Counted from the stretch's first letter, positions 9,068 to 18,525 are shown. The stretch is 64,000 bases of DNA from Nostoc sp. NIES-3756 (GCF_001548375.1 NZ_AP017295.1:5780001-5844000); one strand, 5' to 3'. Notes: generated from the letters alone by a model not told the origin. A program made the numbers and translations.

Positions 9068-10564
9068 CTAAATACTATGAGCTAGTGATTGATAATTTAT
9101 TACTGGTTTAACTCCCCTGCGAATATGCTTTTTCAACAACTTACCTACAATTTCCAAACCTGTTTCAATCTCTTCTATTGATAAACGGAAAGTTAAACGC
9201 ATAGCAGGATAACCTTGCTTATCTGGGAAAAAAGCCGAACTACAAGCAATAAAAACGTTTTCTGCTAAGGCTTCATTACGCAGTGTTTGAATTGGAATAT
9301 CATCTGGTAACTGCACCCAAAGAAACAAACCTCCTTGGGGAATTGTCCACCGTGCTTCTTCAGGAAAATAACGTTCTAATGCTTGCAGCATAGCGTTGCG
9401 GCTTTGCAGATTATCTGCGCGGAGTCGGTTGAGATGTCGCCGATGATGTCCTGAAGCAAGATATTCGCTAACAATTGCTTGGGAAATACTGGAGGTGTGA
9501 AAGTCGTGCAGGAACTTACGCTCAATTATTGCTGGATAATGTTTACCGGTGACTACCATATAACCTACACGTAATCCAGGTAATAATGTTTTAGAAAATG
9601 TGCCTAAATATGTTACCAAATCATGTTTATCTAATGCTTTGATTGGTGCTGGTACTGGTTCAAAATGCAAACCTTCGTAGGCGTTATCTTCCAAAATTGG
9701 ACATTCGTATTTTTCTGCTAACTCTAATAGTTGTTGTCTGTGGGTTTGAGTTGTGGTTAAGCCTGTAGGATTGTGAAAGGTGGTGATAGTGTAGATTAAT
9801 TTTGGGCTATGACTGCGTAAATACTGTTCTAATAAATCTAAATTTATCCCCTCAGCCGTCATGGGAATACCAATAATTTTGGCTCCCAAGTTTTCTAAAA
9901 TAGAAATTGCACCGTAATAAGTGGGAGATTCGACAATTACCCAATCCCCTGGTTGTACATAATAATTCATAGCTAATGACAACCCTTGTTGAGAGCCATT
10001 AGTAACAATTAAATCCTCTGGATAAACTTCTAGTCCCTGCTGTACAAGCATCTGGGCAATTTGTCTACAGAGGTTTACTTGTCCTTGGGGCAAATCATAG
10101 CGAAATAAAATATCTGTGTCTTCTTGTTTTAATGCGCGTCTAGCTATCTGGTTAATATCTTTTGGTGGCGGAGGATAACCATAACCAAAATTAATTATTC
10201 CTGGCTGTGTTTGTGCATGAATTAAAGGTGTGTAAGTATCGTAATAAGAACCTTTACCTAATGGTTCTAAAACCATGACGTTTTGTGCAGGGGCAAAGGT
10301 AGATTTTAAGTTATTACAAGAAGATGTGACACTGCTGACAAAATATCCTGAACCTTGACGCGCAGCAATAATTCCATCTGCTTCTAAAACGCTGTAGGCT
10401 TCTATAATTGTCAACTTATTAACTTGTAAACTTTCAGCTAAGGCGCGAATTGACGGGAGGCGATCGCCTGCTTTGAGTGCGCCTGATTTGATCAGATGAC
10501 TGATGCGATCGCGGATTTGTAAATAAATCGGTTTACTTGATTGTCGTTCTAAAACAATGTTCAT
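9068..10564 (-). CDS. MocR-type regulator (GntR HTH fused to PLP aminotransferase fold)
   Basis: 498 aa. Residues about 8-78 form a GntR winged helix (KPIYLQIRDRISHLIKSGAL, then AGDRLPSIRALAESL and GSGYFVSS). From about 115 to 475 is an aminotransferase class I/II domain, with the pyridoxal-phosphate lysine in YLGTFSKTLLPGLRVGYM and the cofactor region VTNGSQQGL. MocR proteins use this domain as an effector sensor, often controlling PLP, GABA or amino-acid genes; some may keep catalysis. The usual length is 450-500 aa. A 214-bp divergent region with repeated ACTGTAC boxes lies upstream, fitting autoregulation. The target pathway cannot be read from the neighbours. Family call firm. Confidence 0.93.
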   Translation of the reverse strand: MNIVLERQSSKPIYLQIRDRISHLIKSGALKAGDRLPSIRALAESLQVNKLTIIEAYSVLEADGIIAARQGSGYFVSSVTSSCNNLKSTFAPAQNVMVLEPLGKGSYYDTYTPLIHAQTQPGIINFGYGYPPPPKDINQIARRALKQEDTDILFRYDLPQGQVNLCRQIAQMLVQQGLEVYPEDLIVTNGSQQGLSLAMNYYVQPGDWVIVESPTYYGAISILENLGAKIIGIPMTAEGINLDLLEQYLRSHSPKLIYTITTFHNPTGLTTTQTHRQQLLELAEKYECPILEDNAYEGLHFEPVPAPIKALDKHDLVTYLGTFSKTLLPGLRVGYMVVTGKHYPAIIERKFLHDFHTSSISQAIVSEYLASGHHRRHLNRLRADNLQSRNAMLQALERYFPEEARWTIPQGGLFLWVQLPDDIPIQTLRNEALAENVFIACSSAFFPDKQGYPAMRLTFRLSIEEIETGLEIVGKLLKKHIRRGVKPVINYQSLAHSI

Positions 10565-10634
10565 CTTGACGCACTCATTAATGAGGAAAAACCATCAATA
10601 ATGGCAATATAAATGATTTTTGTTTAGTTTACCT

Positions 10635-10713
10635 AGTACAGTTTGATTATTTTTAACTATAACAGTTTTCATCATGTATAACTGTACTAGTTAAAATATA
10701 GATAAACTGTACC
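10635..10713. promoter_or_regulatory. Candidate MocR operator (three ACTGTAC boxes)
   Basis: Boxes sit at 10636-10642 (GTACAGT, inverted) and at 10681-10687 and 10706-10712 (ACTGTAC, direct, 25 bp apart). MocR regulators typically bind direct repeats near their own promoter. The sites lie 70 to 150 bp upstream of the MocR start at 10564. The link is inferred. Confidence 0.5.
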
Positions 10714-10740
10714 TTCCCTGTTATTAATTATCAGGACAAA

Positions 10741-10777
10741 GTGAAAGTAATGGTGATTATTTATCAGGTACTTTCAC
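10741..10777 (+). promoter_or_regulatory. Inverted repeat abutting the start codon of the 65-aa gene
   Basis: A perfect 9-bp inverted repeat, GTGAAAGTA (10741-10749) and TACTTTCAC (10769-10777), with a 19-nt loop, ends one base before the ATG at 10779. In RNA it would tie up the ribosome-binding region; in DNA it could be an operator. Confidence 0.5.
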
Positions 10778-10778
10778 T

Positions 10779-10976
10779 ATGAATAAATCTAATTTCTTAT
10801 TAACAACTCGCAAACTTTGGCAACAATTTCACACATGGTTAGTTAGCAGTTCTGACTTGCAAGTATGGCAAGAATCAGATTGTTGGCGTGCTTATGACCC
10901 CATGACTGGACGTTCAGCCTGTTTTGGTTCTGAAGAAGAAATGCGCGTTTGGATTGATAAGTGTTATTACAGGTAA
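10779..10976 (+). CDS. Small conserved hypothetical protein
   Basis: 65 aa, unrecognised. It is rich in tryptophan and aromatic residues (KLWQQFHTWL, then QVWQESDCWRAYDPMTGRS) and ends WIDKCYYR. The DCWRAYDPMTGRSACFGSE block reads like a conserved cyanobacterial small-protein signature. No signal peptide or membrane segment is seen. It diverges from the MocR gene, sits behind an inverted repeat at its start, and is followed by a strong hairpin at 10998-11033. Neighbourhood suggests possible MocR control. Function unknown. Confidence 0.7.
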   Translation: MNKSNFLLTTRKLWQQFHTWLVSSSDLQVWQESDCWRAYDPMTGRSACFGSEEEMRVWIDKCYYR

Positions 10977-10997
10977 AATGTTCGGTTGTTAGTGGTT

Positions 10998-11033
10998 AGT
11001 GGTCAGTTGCAAAATTAAGCATAACTGACCACT
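10998..11033. terminator. Bidirectional hairpin terminator between converging genes
   Basis: Perfect 11-bp stem, AGTGGTCAGTT (10998-11008) and AACTGACCACT (11023-11033), loop 14 nt. It separates the 65-aa gene (plus) from the 112-aa gene (minus). No long T-run, so efficiency is uncertain. Confidence 0.6.
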
Positions 11034-11041
11034 GAAATAAA

Positions 11042-11380
11042 TTAGCGTGATTCTAAGTTAGCAACTCGTGCTTCTAATTTATTGACCTGTTGCTTTAATT
11101 CCACTACTAAAGTCGCCAGTCTATCAAACATTTGATCCCGTTGCCTTGATGATAAATTTCTTCTAGAACCAGAGGGGGTAATTGTTGTTCTAGGAGAAGA
11201 TGCAGGCTGGCGTTGATTAAGTTGTGATTCTATTTGGTTTAATCGTGATAGAACATTCCTAAAATCTGCTTCTAAATTGTTGATGCGAGAGTCAACTTGT
11301 TGTGATGAGGCTGGAGTTGATAGTAAACCTAGCCAAATAGCAATTAATAAAGCTACTACAAATAACCATTTACGAAACAT
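11042..11380 (-). CDS. Exported coiled-coil hypothetical protein
   Basis: 112 aa. It has an N-terminal signal peptide (basic MFRK, hydrophobic WLFVVALLIAIWLGLLSTPA, likely cleavage near ASSQ). After that come two coiled-coil stretches: about 30-58 (VDSRINNLEADFRNVLSRLN) and 80-112 (QMFDRLATLVVELKQQVNKL, then EARVANLESR), joined by a Ser/Pro/Thr/Arg linker. It is likely periplasmic and oligomeric. I do not recognise a named family. The gene converges with the 65-aa gene. A TAGGTCAAATG context precedes the start, and a GGGAGTAG motif lies upstream. Confidence 0.72.
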   Translation of the reverse strand: MFRKWLFVVALLIAIWLGLLSTPASSQQVDSRINNLEADFRNVLSRLNQIESQLNQRQPASSPRTTITPSGSRRNLSSRQRDQMFDRLATLVVELKQQVNKLEARVANLESR

Positions 11381-11453
11381 TTGACCTACTCCTTTGGGGA
11401 GTAGATTTGTGAAATAATTATTTGAATCAACTCCCCTATTACTTTGGTATAAT

Positions 11454-12935
11454 TTATTGGTCAGGTCTTAAATTGGTAAATAAATGCTGCCAATCTATTG
11501 ATTTGGCAATATTTGTCCCTTCCTTGACCTCAAACGTTACATTACTTACCTTTTGTTGTAGCGATCGCACACACAATTCAGCCACATCCTCACGGCTGAT
11601 TTTGCCTCTAACATTGTCACCTTGCTCAAAGATTAATTCTTTACCTCCTGCTTCTTCCGTTAAAGCGCAAGGTCTAATAATTACGTAAGGAATCCCACTC
11701 TCTCTTAAACTATCTTCTCCCTTTAACTTCCATGTTAAAATACCTCCCAATTGGTCATTTAATCTCACGGCTGGGGGTTCTTCATCTAAATTAATTCCTG
11801 GTCTTCCTGGACGAGTAACACCTGCGGAACTGACGAGAACAAATTTCGGTGTGCTTGTTCTACTGTAAGCTTTGATAGATTCTACTTGTAGCGCAAAAGT
11901 ACCTGCTGAGAAGTGAGGATTTAAAGCGCCATCATATTCAAATTTACTCAACATTAACTGAAAAGAATTGACTTTGCTGCTCTCAATTAGTGGCGCATCA
12001 TTAACAGTTTTTGCCCTAAATACTGGAACCAATTCAGCAAAAGGTACGCGGACATTTATCCATGTGTTAGCAACAGTATCAAAAGAATAGCTGTATCCTA
12101 GACTATCCCATTTAGTATCTGTCCGTAGGAATAATTTGTAACGCTGACCGTCACCTTTGACTCGTAATTCTACACCTTCATAACCAGATAAATTAAATGG
12201 TGGGTCAAAGTTTCTAGTTCTAACGGAAGCAAATCCTCCAGAATTAGCAGTAGAAACATTACCAGCAAATAAAGCGGTATTTTCTACCAATTGAATATTA
12301 CTAGCACTTACGCCTCCCATGACTACATCATCAAGCGCACCCCAAATATTTTTTAACTCTGTGGATGGATGTGTAAAGTCAAATATTACTTTTTCATTTG
12401 TTGCTGGTAAATATTTTGCTGCGGCTGTAACTAAATTTTTCACTCCTTGATATTCCACATTTTCTGGAGTGTCGCCAACAATTTCTGGCTGGTAAAATTT
12501 CACACCTTGATAATATTCGGCTCTATCTGCTGTGTCTCCTTCCACTGGTTGCACACGCACTGCTGTACAACAAACAACAGCTTCGATATTAGCCATGACA
12601 AGAGGGGTTAGAGTTTCTGGTTTAGTAATGTCTGCAACTACTAAATCAATATCATTACCTAAAATTGACCTGGCTTTATCAATGTCTCGTACTAAAGCGC
12701 GGACTTTTTCACCGCGTTCTCGTAGTTTTTGTACTACTCGTTTACCAACACCACCCGTTGCACCTGCTACTAAAATTACACCCATGTTCTCGTCTCCATT
12801 GGTTCGAGGTCGTTCATTCTGAGGACGACCCATAATTAACCGTTGTATGCAGTTCAAAAAAGGAATAACCTCGAAGTAAGTCAGCGTTTCAATAAACCTA
12901 CCTAAGTCCCATTGAGAACGATTTTTATCAGTCAC
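11454..12935 (-). CDS. NAD(P)-binding SDR (NmrA-like) with inserted CIA30 domain
   Basis: 493 aa. A Rossmann nucleotide-binding motif VAGATGGVGKRVV lies near residues 56-68, and the fold resumes after a large insertion (KFVLVSSAGVTRPGRPG, then SGIPYVIIRPCALTEEAGG). The insert, about residues 180-360, reads as a CIA30-type beta-sandwich (IFDFTHPSTELKNIWGALDD, then VMGGVSASNIQL, GGFASVRTRNF, GVELRVKGDGQRYKL). The same SDR-CIA30 layout is known in plant HCF173, needed for psbA mRNA translation, so a role in photosystem biogenesis is possible but unproven. The first 50 residues are a poorly conserved extension; an internal start at 12784 (MGVILVAG) is possible. Confidence 0.85.
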   Translation of the reverse strand: MTDKNRSQWDLGRFIETLTYFEVIPFLNCIQRLIMGRPQNERPRTNGDENMGVILVAGATGGVGKRVVQKLRERGEKVRALVRDIDKARSILGNDIDLVVADITKPETLTPLVMANIEAVVCCTAVRVQPVEGDTADRAEYYQGVKFYQPEIVGDTPENVEYQGVKNLVTAAAKYLPATNEKVIFDFTHPSTELKNIWGALDDVVMGGVSASNIQLVENTALFAGNVSTANSGGFASVRTRNFDPPFNLSGYEGVELRVKGDGQRYKLFLRTDTKWDSLGYSYSFDTVANTWINVRVPFAELVPVFRAKTVNDAPLIESSKVNSFQLMLSKFEYDGALNPHFSAGTFALQVESIKAYSRTSTPKFVLVSSAGVTRPGRPGINLDEEPPAVRLNDQLGGILTWKLKGEDSLRESGIPYVIIRPCALTEEAGGKELIFEQGDNVRGKISREDVAELCVRSLQQKVSNVTFEVKEGTNIAKSIDWQHLFTNLRPDQ

Positions 12936-12966
12936 AATTGCGTCCTCATAATTAGTATCTTGCTAC

Positions 12967-13160
12967 ATGATAGCGATAGGTGGGAGGGCTAGGAGATGTG
13001 GTTCTCTGCGAGACGCTCCGCGAACGACTACGCTCACCAACCAGGGGATGGGGGAAATGAGGAAGATGAGAGAGATGAGGGGGAGAATGATTAATTTCTA
13101 CCTCTTGTTTTTTGTTCTCTGTTCCCCGCCTATCATATCGCTGAAGCAGGTTAGGATACT
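12967..13160. repeat. Intergenic repeat fragment (GACGCTCCGCGAACG type)
   Basis: The stretch near 13010-13040 contains CTGCGAGACGCTCCGCGAACG-like sequence, related to the inside of the element at 50548-50682, followed by purine-rich low-complexity DNA (GAGGAAGATGAGAGAGATGA). No gene is supported here. Confidence 0.55.
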
Positions 13161-13196
13161 TTAAGTGAGTGTTATTAATCGAATAGAAATCTAACT

Positions 13197-13694
13197 ATGA
13201 GCCAACTAGAAAAAGCTCAGGCTGAGTATGAGGGTTTTATTCAAGAGTTTGCAAGTGCTGTCATTAGTACCGTATCTAAAGAAGGTATCCCAAATGGGAG
13301 TTATGCTCCTTTTGTAATAGATGATGCTAAAAAAATATATATATATGTAAGTGGTCTTTCTACCCACACCAAAAATATTGAGGCTAATCCTCATGTTAAT
13401 GTTCTATTTATTGAGGATGAAGCAAAAGCTAATCAAATATTTGCTCGTCGTCGATTAAACTTTGATTGTGCAGCTAGGCTGATTGAGCGTGAATCTGTAA
13501 CTTGGAATCAAATTGTAGACCAATTTCAAGAGCGTTTCGGTCAAATTATTGAAGTGTTCCGTGGCTTGGCTGACTTTCGGATTTTCCAACTCACTCCCAA
13601 GGAGGGACGTTTTGTCATTGGGTTTGGTTCAGCTTATCACATCAGTGGCGATCGCCTAGATAAACTTGAGCAAATCACAGGTGATAAAAATTAG
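13197..13694 (+). CDS. HugZ-like pyridoxamine 5'-phosphate oxidase-fold flavoprotein
   Basis: 165 aa, close to the short form of the HugZ/PPOX family. The N-terminal half has the split-barrel pattern FVIDDAKKIYIYVSGLSTHT followed by KNIEANPHVNVLFIEDEA. It continues with FARRRLNFDCAARLIE, then FRIFQLTPKEGRFVIGFGSA and YHISGD near the C-terminus. Family members bind FMN or heme; HugZ proteins take part in heme use. The actual substrate is unknown and annotation as heme-utilisation protein is family-level only. The stop is followed at once by a heptad repeat block (TTAGTCA and GTCAACA units, 13692-13722). Confidence 0.82.
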   Translation: MSQLEKAQAEYEGFIQEFASAVISTVSKEGIPNGSYAPFVIDDAKKIYIYVSGLSTHTKNIEANPHVNVLFIEDEAKANQIFARRRLNFDCAARLIERESVTWNQIVDQFQERFGQIIEVFRGLADFRIFQLTPKEGRFVIGFGSAYHISGDRLDKLEQITGDKN

Positions 13695-13791
13695 TCATTA
13701 GTCAACAGTCCATAGTCATAAGTTTTTCTCCCCTACTCCCCCTACTTTCTCATCTCCCTTATCTCCCCCCACTCCGTACTCCCCAGTTAAT

Positions 13792-14673
13792 ATGCTTCAG
13801 TTTCAACCGCCTGGCTTTGGTCATAAAGTCATCCATACATCATTGGGAGCAATTGTTTACTATACTCAAACTGCTACTCCTTGGTTGAATGCTGATGAAG
13901 ATTTACCGCCGTTACTGTTTCTCCACAATTTTGGCGGGGGTGCGTCTGCTTACGAATGGTCTAAAGTCTATCCGGCTTTTGCCGCTACACACCGCATCCT
14001 CGCACCTGATTTGATTGGTTGGGGAGAGTCTGCACATCCTGTAAGAGATTACCAGATTCAGGATTATCTGAGTGCGATCGCACAGTTCATTACCCAAACT
14101 TGTCACCAACCAGTCAAGGTTATCACCTCTTCTTTAACTGCGGCTATAACTATCCGTTTAGCTATTAATCAACCCAATTTATTCGATTCACTATATTTAG
14201 TTTGTCCCTCTGGGTTTGATGATTTTGGTCAAGGTGCGGGACGCAGGCTGCCATTATCAGTAATTAATACACCTTTATTAGATAATTTAATTTATGCCTT
14301 AGGTGCAGAAAATGAACTTGCGGTGAGAAATTTCTTGCAAAGTTTTTTGTTTGCACAACCGCAGCGTGTCTCGCAAGAGATAGTAGATGCTTATTTATAT
14401 TCTGCACAACAGCCTAATGCTAAATTTGCCGCCTTATCCTTTTTAAAAGGCGACCTTTATTTTGACTTGAGTTTATATATTCAGCAATTGATAACCCCTA
14501 CAGTCTTTTTTTGGGGAGAAAAAGCACAATTTACTAGTGTTAAATTAGGACAACGCTTGGCTAGTTTGAATCCTGGTGTTATTGGAAAATTTTACGCGAT
14601 CGCTGACACAGGAGTACTACCCCATTTAGAACTACCAGAAGTTATCATTGGCTTATTGCAGCGTTATGTTTAA
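13792..14673 (+). CDS. Alpha/beta hydrolase family protein with unusual nucleophile elbow
   Basis: 293 aa, cytosolic. The fold is clear: LLFLHNFGGGASAYEW (oxyanion region), RILAPDLIGWGES, PTVFFWGEKAQF and DTGVLPHLELPEVI near the C-terminus. The elbow, normally GHSxGG, reads VITSSLTAAITI: the serine is kept but both glycines are replaced. The position that usually carries the catalytic aspartate after WGEK is alanine. The histidine of LPHLE is present. It may be a subfamily with shifted acid, or a protein with lost activity. The upstream region is C/T-rich (CTCCCC repeats). Substrate unknown. Confidence 0.85.
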   Translation: MLQFQPPGFGHKVIHTSLGAIVYYTQTATPWLNADEDLPPLLFLHNFGGGASAYEWSKVYPAFAATHRILAPDLIGWGESAHPVRDYQIQDYLSAIAQFITQTCHQPVKVITSSLTAAITIRLAINQPNLFDSLYLVCPSGFDDFGQGAGRRLPLSVINTPLLDNLIYALGAENELAVRNFLQSFLFAQPQRVSQEIVDAYLYSAQQPNAKFAALSFLKGDLYFDLSLYIQQLITPTVFFWGEKAQFTSVKLGQRLASLNPGVIGKFYAIADTGVLPHLELPEVIIGLLQRYV

Positions 14674-14814
14674 TAATTCCGGGTACAGTTGCTTCTATAT
14701 CTCAGCTCGGTGTTTTGATGTGCAGCAAGCTTTACAGGTTCTACGTTGGCAGTTGATTCTAATTGTACTCGCACAATCAATTGGTTGGTTCTTTTTCTGT
14801 AAATTAAGAACAAA

Positions 14815-14838
14815 AAAGGTGGGTTTTATCCCACCTTT
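14815..14838. terminator. Terminator between the hydrolase gene and glgB
   Basis: Perfect 9-bp stem AAAGGTGGG (14815-14823) and CCCACCTTT (14830-14838) with a 6-nt loop. On the minus strand it is followed by T-rich sequence, so it suits glgB, which ends at 14843; it may also stop plus-strand transcripts. Confidence 0.8.
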
Positions 14839-14842
14839 AACA

Positions 14843-17137
14843 TTAATAACCTAACGCTTTAGCCGTTTTTTCCTTATCTAACTTCAGAATTAAAACGCCT
14901 AAAGGTGGTAAACATAAATCTAAGGAATAAGAACGATTGTGCATTGACCAATCATCAGTCCACTTACCACCTAAGTTACCCATATTGCTACCGCCATATT
15001 GACGAGCATCACTATTGAATAACTCAGTATAAAAACCTTTTTCTGGTACACCAATGCGGTAATGAGAATGGGGTTGAGGAGTAAAGTTACAAACCACTAC
15101 AACAAAATTTTCACTGTCTTTATCACGGCGGATAAAGGAGACTACACTGTGGCGATTATCGCTACAATCAACCCACTCAAACCCTTCTCTGGCAAAATCT
15201 AAGGTGTATAAAGCAGGTTCAGAACGATAAAGTTTATTTAGTTCTGCGAAGAACTTTTTCAATTGTTGATGGGGTTCAAACTGTAATAAAGACCACTCCA
15301 AATCAGCCCAGACATTCCACTCACTCCACTGTCCAAATTCCATGCTCATAAACATGGTTTTCTTACCTGGGTGAGTAAACATATAGGTGAATAAACAACG
15401 CACATTTGCCAATTTCTGCCATCTATCGCCCGGCATTTTACCGATGATATTGCTCTTGCCATGCACGACTTCATCGTGGGACAAGGCTAGCATAAAGTTT
15501 TCGCTGTGGTTATACCACATACTAAATGTAATGTTGTTTTGGTGGAACTGCCTAAACCAAGGATCCATGCTGAAGTAATCCAGCATGTCGTGCATCCAGC
15601 CCATGTTCCACTTAAGATTAAAGCCTAAACCACCTGTGTAGGTAGGCCAAGATACCATCGGCCAAGATGTAGATTCTTCAGCTATGGAAAGAACACCGGG
15701 AAAATAACTAAACAGCAGGTGATTTACTTGACGCAGAAACTCGGCTGCTTCTAAATTTTCTCTACCGCCGTATTGGTTAGTTACCCATTCCCCATCTTTA
15801 CGACAGTAGTCAAGGTAGAGCATGGAAGCCACAGCGTCAACACGAATCCCATCAATGTGGTATTTGTCAAACCAGAACAGAGCATTTGCTACCAAAAAGT
15901 TACGTACTTCGTTGCGGTTGTAGTTGAATACCAAAGTACCCCACTCTTTATGTTCACCTTTGCGGGGGTCGGCGTGTTCATATAAATGAGTACCATCAAA
16001 GAAGGCTAAACCATGTCCATCTTTGGGGAAGTGACCGGGAACCCAATCGACAATTACACCGATGCCGTTTTGATGACATTGGTCAACAAAATACATAAAA
16101 TCTTCAGGGCTACCAAAACGCGAGGTAGGGGCGTAGTATCCAGTAACTTGATAACCCCAAGACCCATCAAAGGGATGTTCGGCAATTGGCAATAGTTCGA
16201 TGTGAGTGTATCCTAATTCCTTGACATAAGGAATTAGTCTGCTGGCTAGTTCCCGATAGGTTAAAAAGCGTGAGCCTGGATTTAGTTCAGAAGCAATGAC
16301 TACAGGTTCGGTTTCACCATTTGGTAATATAGCTGGCTCGGCACTTGCACCGTGTAACCAAGAACCCAGATGTACTTCATAAACTGAGACGGGTTGGGTG
16401 AGAGGGTCGGCATGACGACGTTGTTCTAACCAGTCTTCATCATTCCATTGGTATGAGTTTAAATCACTAACGATTGAAGCTGTTTTGGGGCGTGGTTCCT
16501 GTTGGAAACCATAAGGATCAGATTTTTCGTAAATGTGACCTGCAAAATTTTTGATTTCATATTTGTAATGCTCCCCTACTCCTAGTTCGGGAATAAATAA
16601 CTCCCAAACACCTGTAGGGCCTTTACGCATTTGATGTTTGCGTCCATCCCATTGGTTAAAATCTCCTAGAACGGAGACGTTACGAGCATTGGGAGCCCAA
16701 ACTGCAAAGTATACTCCTTTAACCCCATCTACCTCTGTGGCGTGCGCTCCGAGTTTTTCGTAAATGCGGTGATGATTACCTTCGGCAAATAAATGTAAAT
16801 CAAAGTCTGTCAGACGAGGGGAACGAAAAGCATAAGGGTCATAAGTGACGCGCTCATGCTCTCCCTCTTTAATTTTTAGCTGATAGTTGGATAGCTCTGA
16901 AGTTTCAATGGTACATTCAAAAAAGTGGGGGTCATGTACCGTTTGCATAGGGTACTCTTGCCGTTGTTCTGGGAGAACTACCCAAGCTGCACTGGCGTTT
17001 GGTAGGTAGGCTCTGACAACCCAAACGGTTTTACCGTTTTGTTCTATGGGATGAGAACCAAGTATTTCAAAAGGATCATGATGCTGGTTCCAGACGATGC
17101 GGTTAACCTGTTCAGGGGCGATCGTGGTCATGGACAT
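14843..17137 (-). CDS. glgB: 1,4-alpha-glucan (glycogen) branching enzyme
   Basis: 764 aa, typical for cyanobacterial GlgB. It cuts alpha-1,4 glucan chains and rejoins them through alpha-1,6 bonds to build glycogen in the cytosol. N-terminal and second CBM48-type modules ([10 protein letters not shown] near residue 21, [20 protein letters not shown] near 145-165) precede the GH13 barrel. Catalytic residues are visible: nucleophile D434 in [11 protein letters not shown], acid E487 in IAEESTSWP, and D555 in [10 protein letters not shown]. The C-terminal beta domain ends [12 protein letters not shown]. It starts [10 protein letters not shown] and has its own terminator. Glycogen is the source for the TreY/TreH products encoded at the far end of the window. 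Confidence 0.98.
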   Translation of the reverse strand: MSMTTIAPEQVNRIVWNQHHDPFEILGSHPIEQNGKTVWVVRAYLPNASAAWVVLPEQRQEYPMQTVHDPHFFECTIETSELSNYQLKIKEGEHERVTYDPYAFRSPRLTDFDLHLFAEGNHHRIYEKLGAHATEVDGVKGVYFAVWAPNARNVSVLGDFNQWDGRKHQMRKGPTGVWELFIPELGVGEHYKYEIKNFAGHIYEKSDPYGFQQEPRPKTASIVSDLNSYQWNDEDWLEQRRHADPLTQPVSVYEVHLGSWLHGASAEPAILPNGETEPVVIASELNPGSRFLTYRELASRLIPYVKELGYTHIELLPIAEHPFDGSWGYQVTGYYAPTSRFGSPEDFMYFVDQCHQNGIGVIVDWVPGHFPKDGHGLAFFDGTHLYEHADPRKGEHKEWGTLVFNYNRNEVRNFLVANALFWFDKYHIDGIRVDAVASMLYLDYCRKDGEWVTNQYGGRENLEAAEFLRQVNHLLFSYFPGVLSIAEESTSWPMVSWPTYTGGLGFNLKWNMGWMHDMLDYFSMDPWFRQFHQNNITFSMWYNHSENFMLALSHDEVVHGKSNIIGKMPGDRWQKLANVRCLFTYMFTHPGKKTMFMSMEFGQWSEWNVWADLEWSLLQFEPHQQLKKFFAELNKLYRSEPALYTLDFAREGFEWVDCSDNRHSVVSFIRRDKDSENFVVVVCNFTPQPHSHYRIGVPEKGFYTELFNSDARQYGGSNMGNLGGKWTDDWSMHNRSYSLDLCLPPLGVLILKLDKEKTAKALGY

Positions 17138-17489
17138 GAAGCTACCTAAAAATAATAAACTGGTTGACTAAATTGGGTTTTGTATATATCTATTCTTTAC
17201 ATTTATTTGCAATTTTGTCGCCACCGTTATCGTACCGCACAATTAGCGAAGCGGATGGGGAAAGTGAAGTAATGAATATAGGCGATCGCTCTGGTGCAGA
17301 TTAAAGGCGATGATGAACTTCAATACTAATCAGACTTAATATACAATTTTAAAGATGTGATAAAGATTACTACACATAGTAATAATTTTATCAAGAATAT
17401 GTGATTATTACCTCGTTCAAGACCAGACTCGGTACGATTTGCTCAGAACACTATAGATTTTAGTGACTGGAAAGCAAAGATAGGGACTA
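17138..17489. other. Intergenic region upstream of glgB and of the exported hydrolase
   Basis: 352 bp of divergent upstream sequence. It holds a HIP1 site (GGCGATCGC near 17281) and an AT-rich stretch with TTACTACACATAGTAATAA near 17368. I see no gene, no clear operator and no promoter strong enough to report. Confidence 0.5.
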
Positions 17490-18497
17490 ATGCGGAGTAG
17501 CAAAATAACGAGGTATAGAACCATGAATTTTCTCTCTCCAAAAAAGCAATCATCAATGGCTATAGTTGGGTCATTAATGATAACTCTAGGAGTAGAGCTA
17601 ACTGCTACGGCTAATACATTTCACCCTGTGCCTCTTTTTAGTAGAACGGCTAACTACTCAACTAAGATTCCTAGAAGTGGTGGTGATGCAGATGCTGCTG
17701 ATATTTATTACCCAGTTGTCCCCAAGACCAGTAAAACTTCACTACCCATTGCGTTATTGTTGCAAGGAGCGCTGGTTGACAAATCTGATTACTCAAAATT
17801 CGCCAATGCTGTAGCACGTTATGGGTTTGTAGTAGTTGTACCTAATCACAGTAGAACAGCAAATAGTCCAACGCGTAAAGTCACAGGACTACTATCTGAA
17901 CAACAACAAGTAAATGATGTTTTAACTTATATGCGGAGTGAAAATTCTCGTTCTGCATCACCCATTGCTAATCAACTCAACCCCAAAACGCTAGTTTTAC
18001 TTGGTCATTCATTTGGCGGTGCAGTAGGAATTGCGGCAATTCAAGGTAAGTGTTTTGCTATCTTCTGTACAAAAGATTTTTCCCGACCTGATGAACTCAA
18101 AGGTGGAGTATTTTATGGTGCTAACTTCTTGATGGGTCAAAATAGTAGAGATATTCCTGTGATTGAAAATGACGCTATCCCTATTGCTTTGATACAAGGA
18201 AATTTAGATGGTGTAGCAAAACCATCTAGCGCACAAATAACATACGAAAAAATTCAAGACCAGCCTAAGGCATTAATCACAGTTGCTGGTGCTAACCACT
18301 ATGGCATTACCAATGAAGATAACTCTAAACGTGAGTCTAACAGACCGACATTAGAGCAAGAAGTGGCAATTGAAACCATCGCTCGTTGGAGCGCGCTGTT
18401 TTTACGTGCAACAGTACTCAAAGATAAACAAGCATTTGATTATGTATTCAACTCTGGTGATGCGTTAGACCTGAATGTCAAGCGGGAGGAGCGTTAA
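17490..18497 (+). CDS. Exported alpha/beta hydrolase (chlorophyllase/PAF-acetylhydrolase-like)
   Basis: 335 aa. An N-terminal signal segment (SMAIVGSLMITLGVELTATA, about residues 22-41) predicts export to the periplasm or anchoring. The hydrolase fold follows: LPIALLLQGALVDKSDYSKF, GFVVVVPNHSRT and the nucleophile elbow LLGHSFGGAVGIAA with the serine near residue 173. The catalytic histidine is probably in AGANHYGITNED near 270. Family members hydrolyse esters; the substrate is unknown. An alternative start is the ATG at 17523 (MNFLSPKKQ), which gives a shorter n-region; the signal peptide is intact either way. Converges with the 115-aa gene. Confidence 0.85.
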   Translation: MRSSKITRYRTMNFLSPKKQSSMAIVGSLMITLGVELTATANTFHPVPLFSRTANYSTKIPRSGGDADAADIYYPVVPKTSKTSLPIALLLQGALVDKSDYSKFANAVARYGFVVVVPNHSRTANSPTRKVTGLLSEQQQVNDVLTYMRSENSRSASPIANQLNPKTLVLLGHSFGGAVGIAAIQGKCFAIFCTKDFSRPDELKGGVFYGANFLMGQNSRDIPVIENDAIPIALIQGNLDGVAKPSSAQITYEKIQDQPKALITVAGANHYGITNEDNSKRESNRPTLEQEVAIETIARWSALFLRATVLKDKQAFDYVFNSGDALDLNVKREER

Positions 18498-18525
18498 CTG
18501 GTGAGTGTTGACTAATGACTAAGGT

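Noticed and set aside
12967..13164. 65-codon frame before the HugZ-like gene
   Set aside because: Made of a GC-rich repeat fragment and purine-rich low-complexity DNA (GEMRKMREMRG).
14648..14854. Small plus-strand frame overlapping the end of the hydrolase gene
   Set aside because: It overlaps the hydrolase gene and runs through the terminator hairpin; no ribosome site or family.
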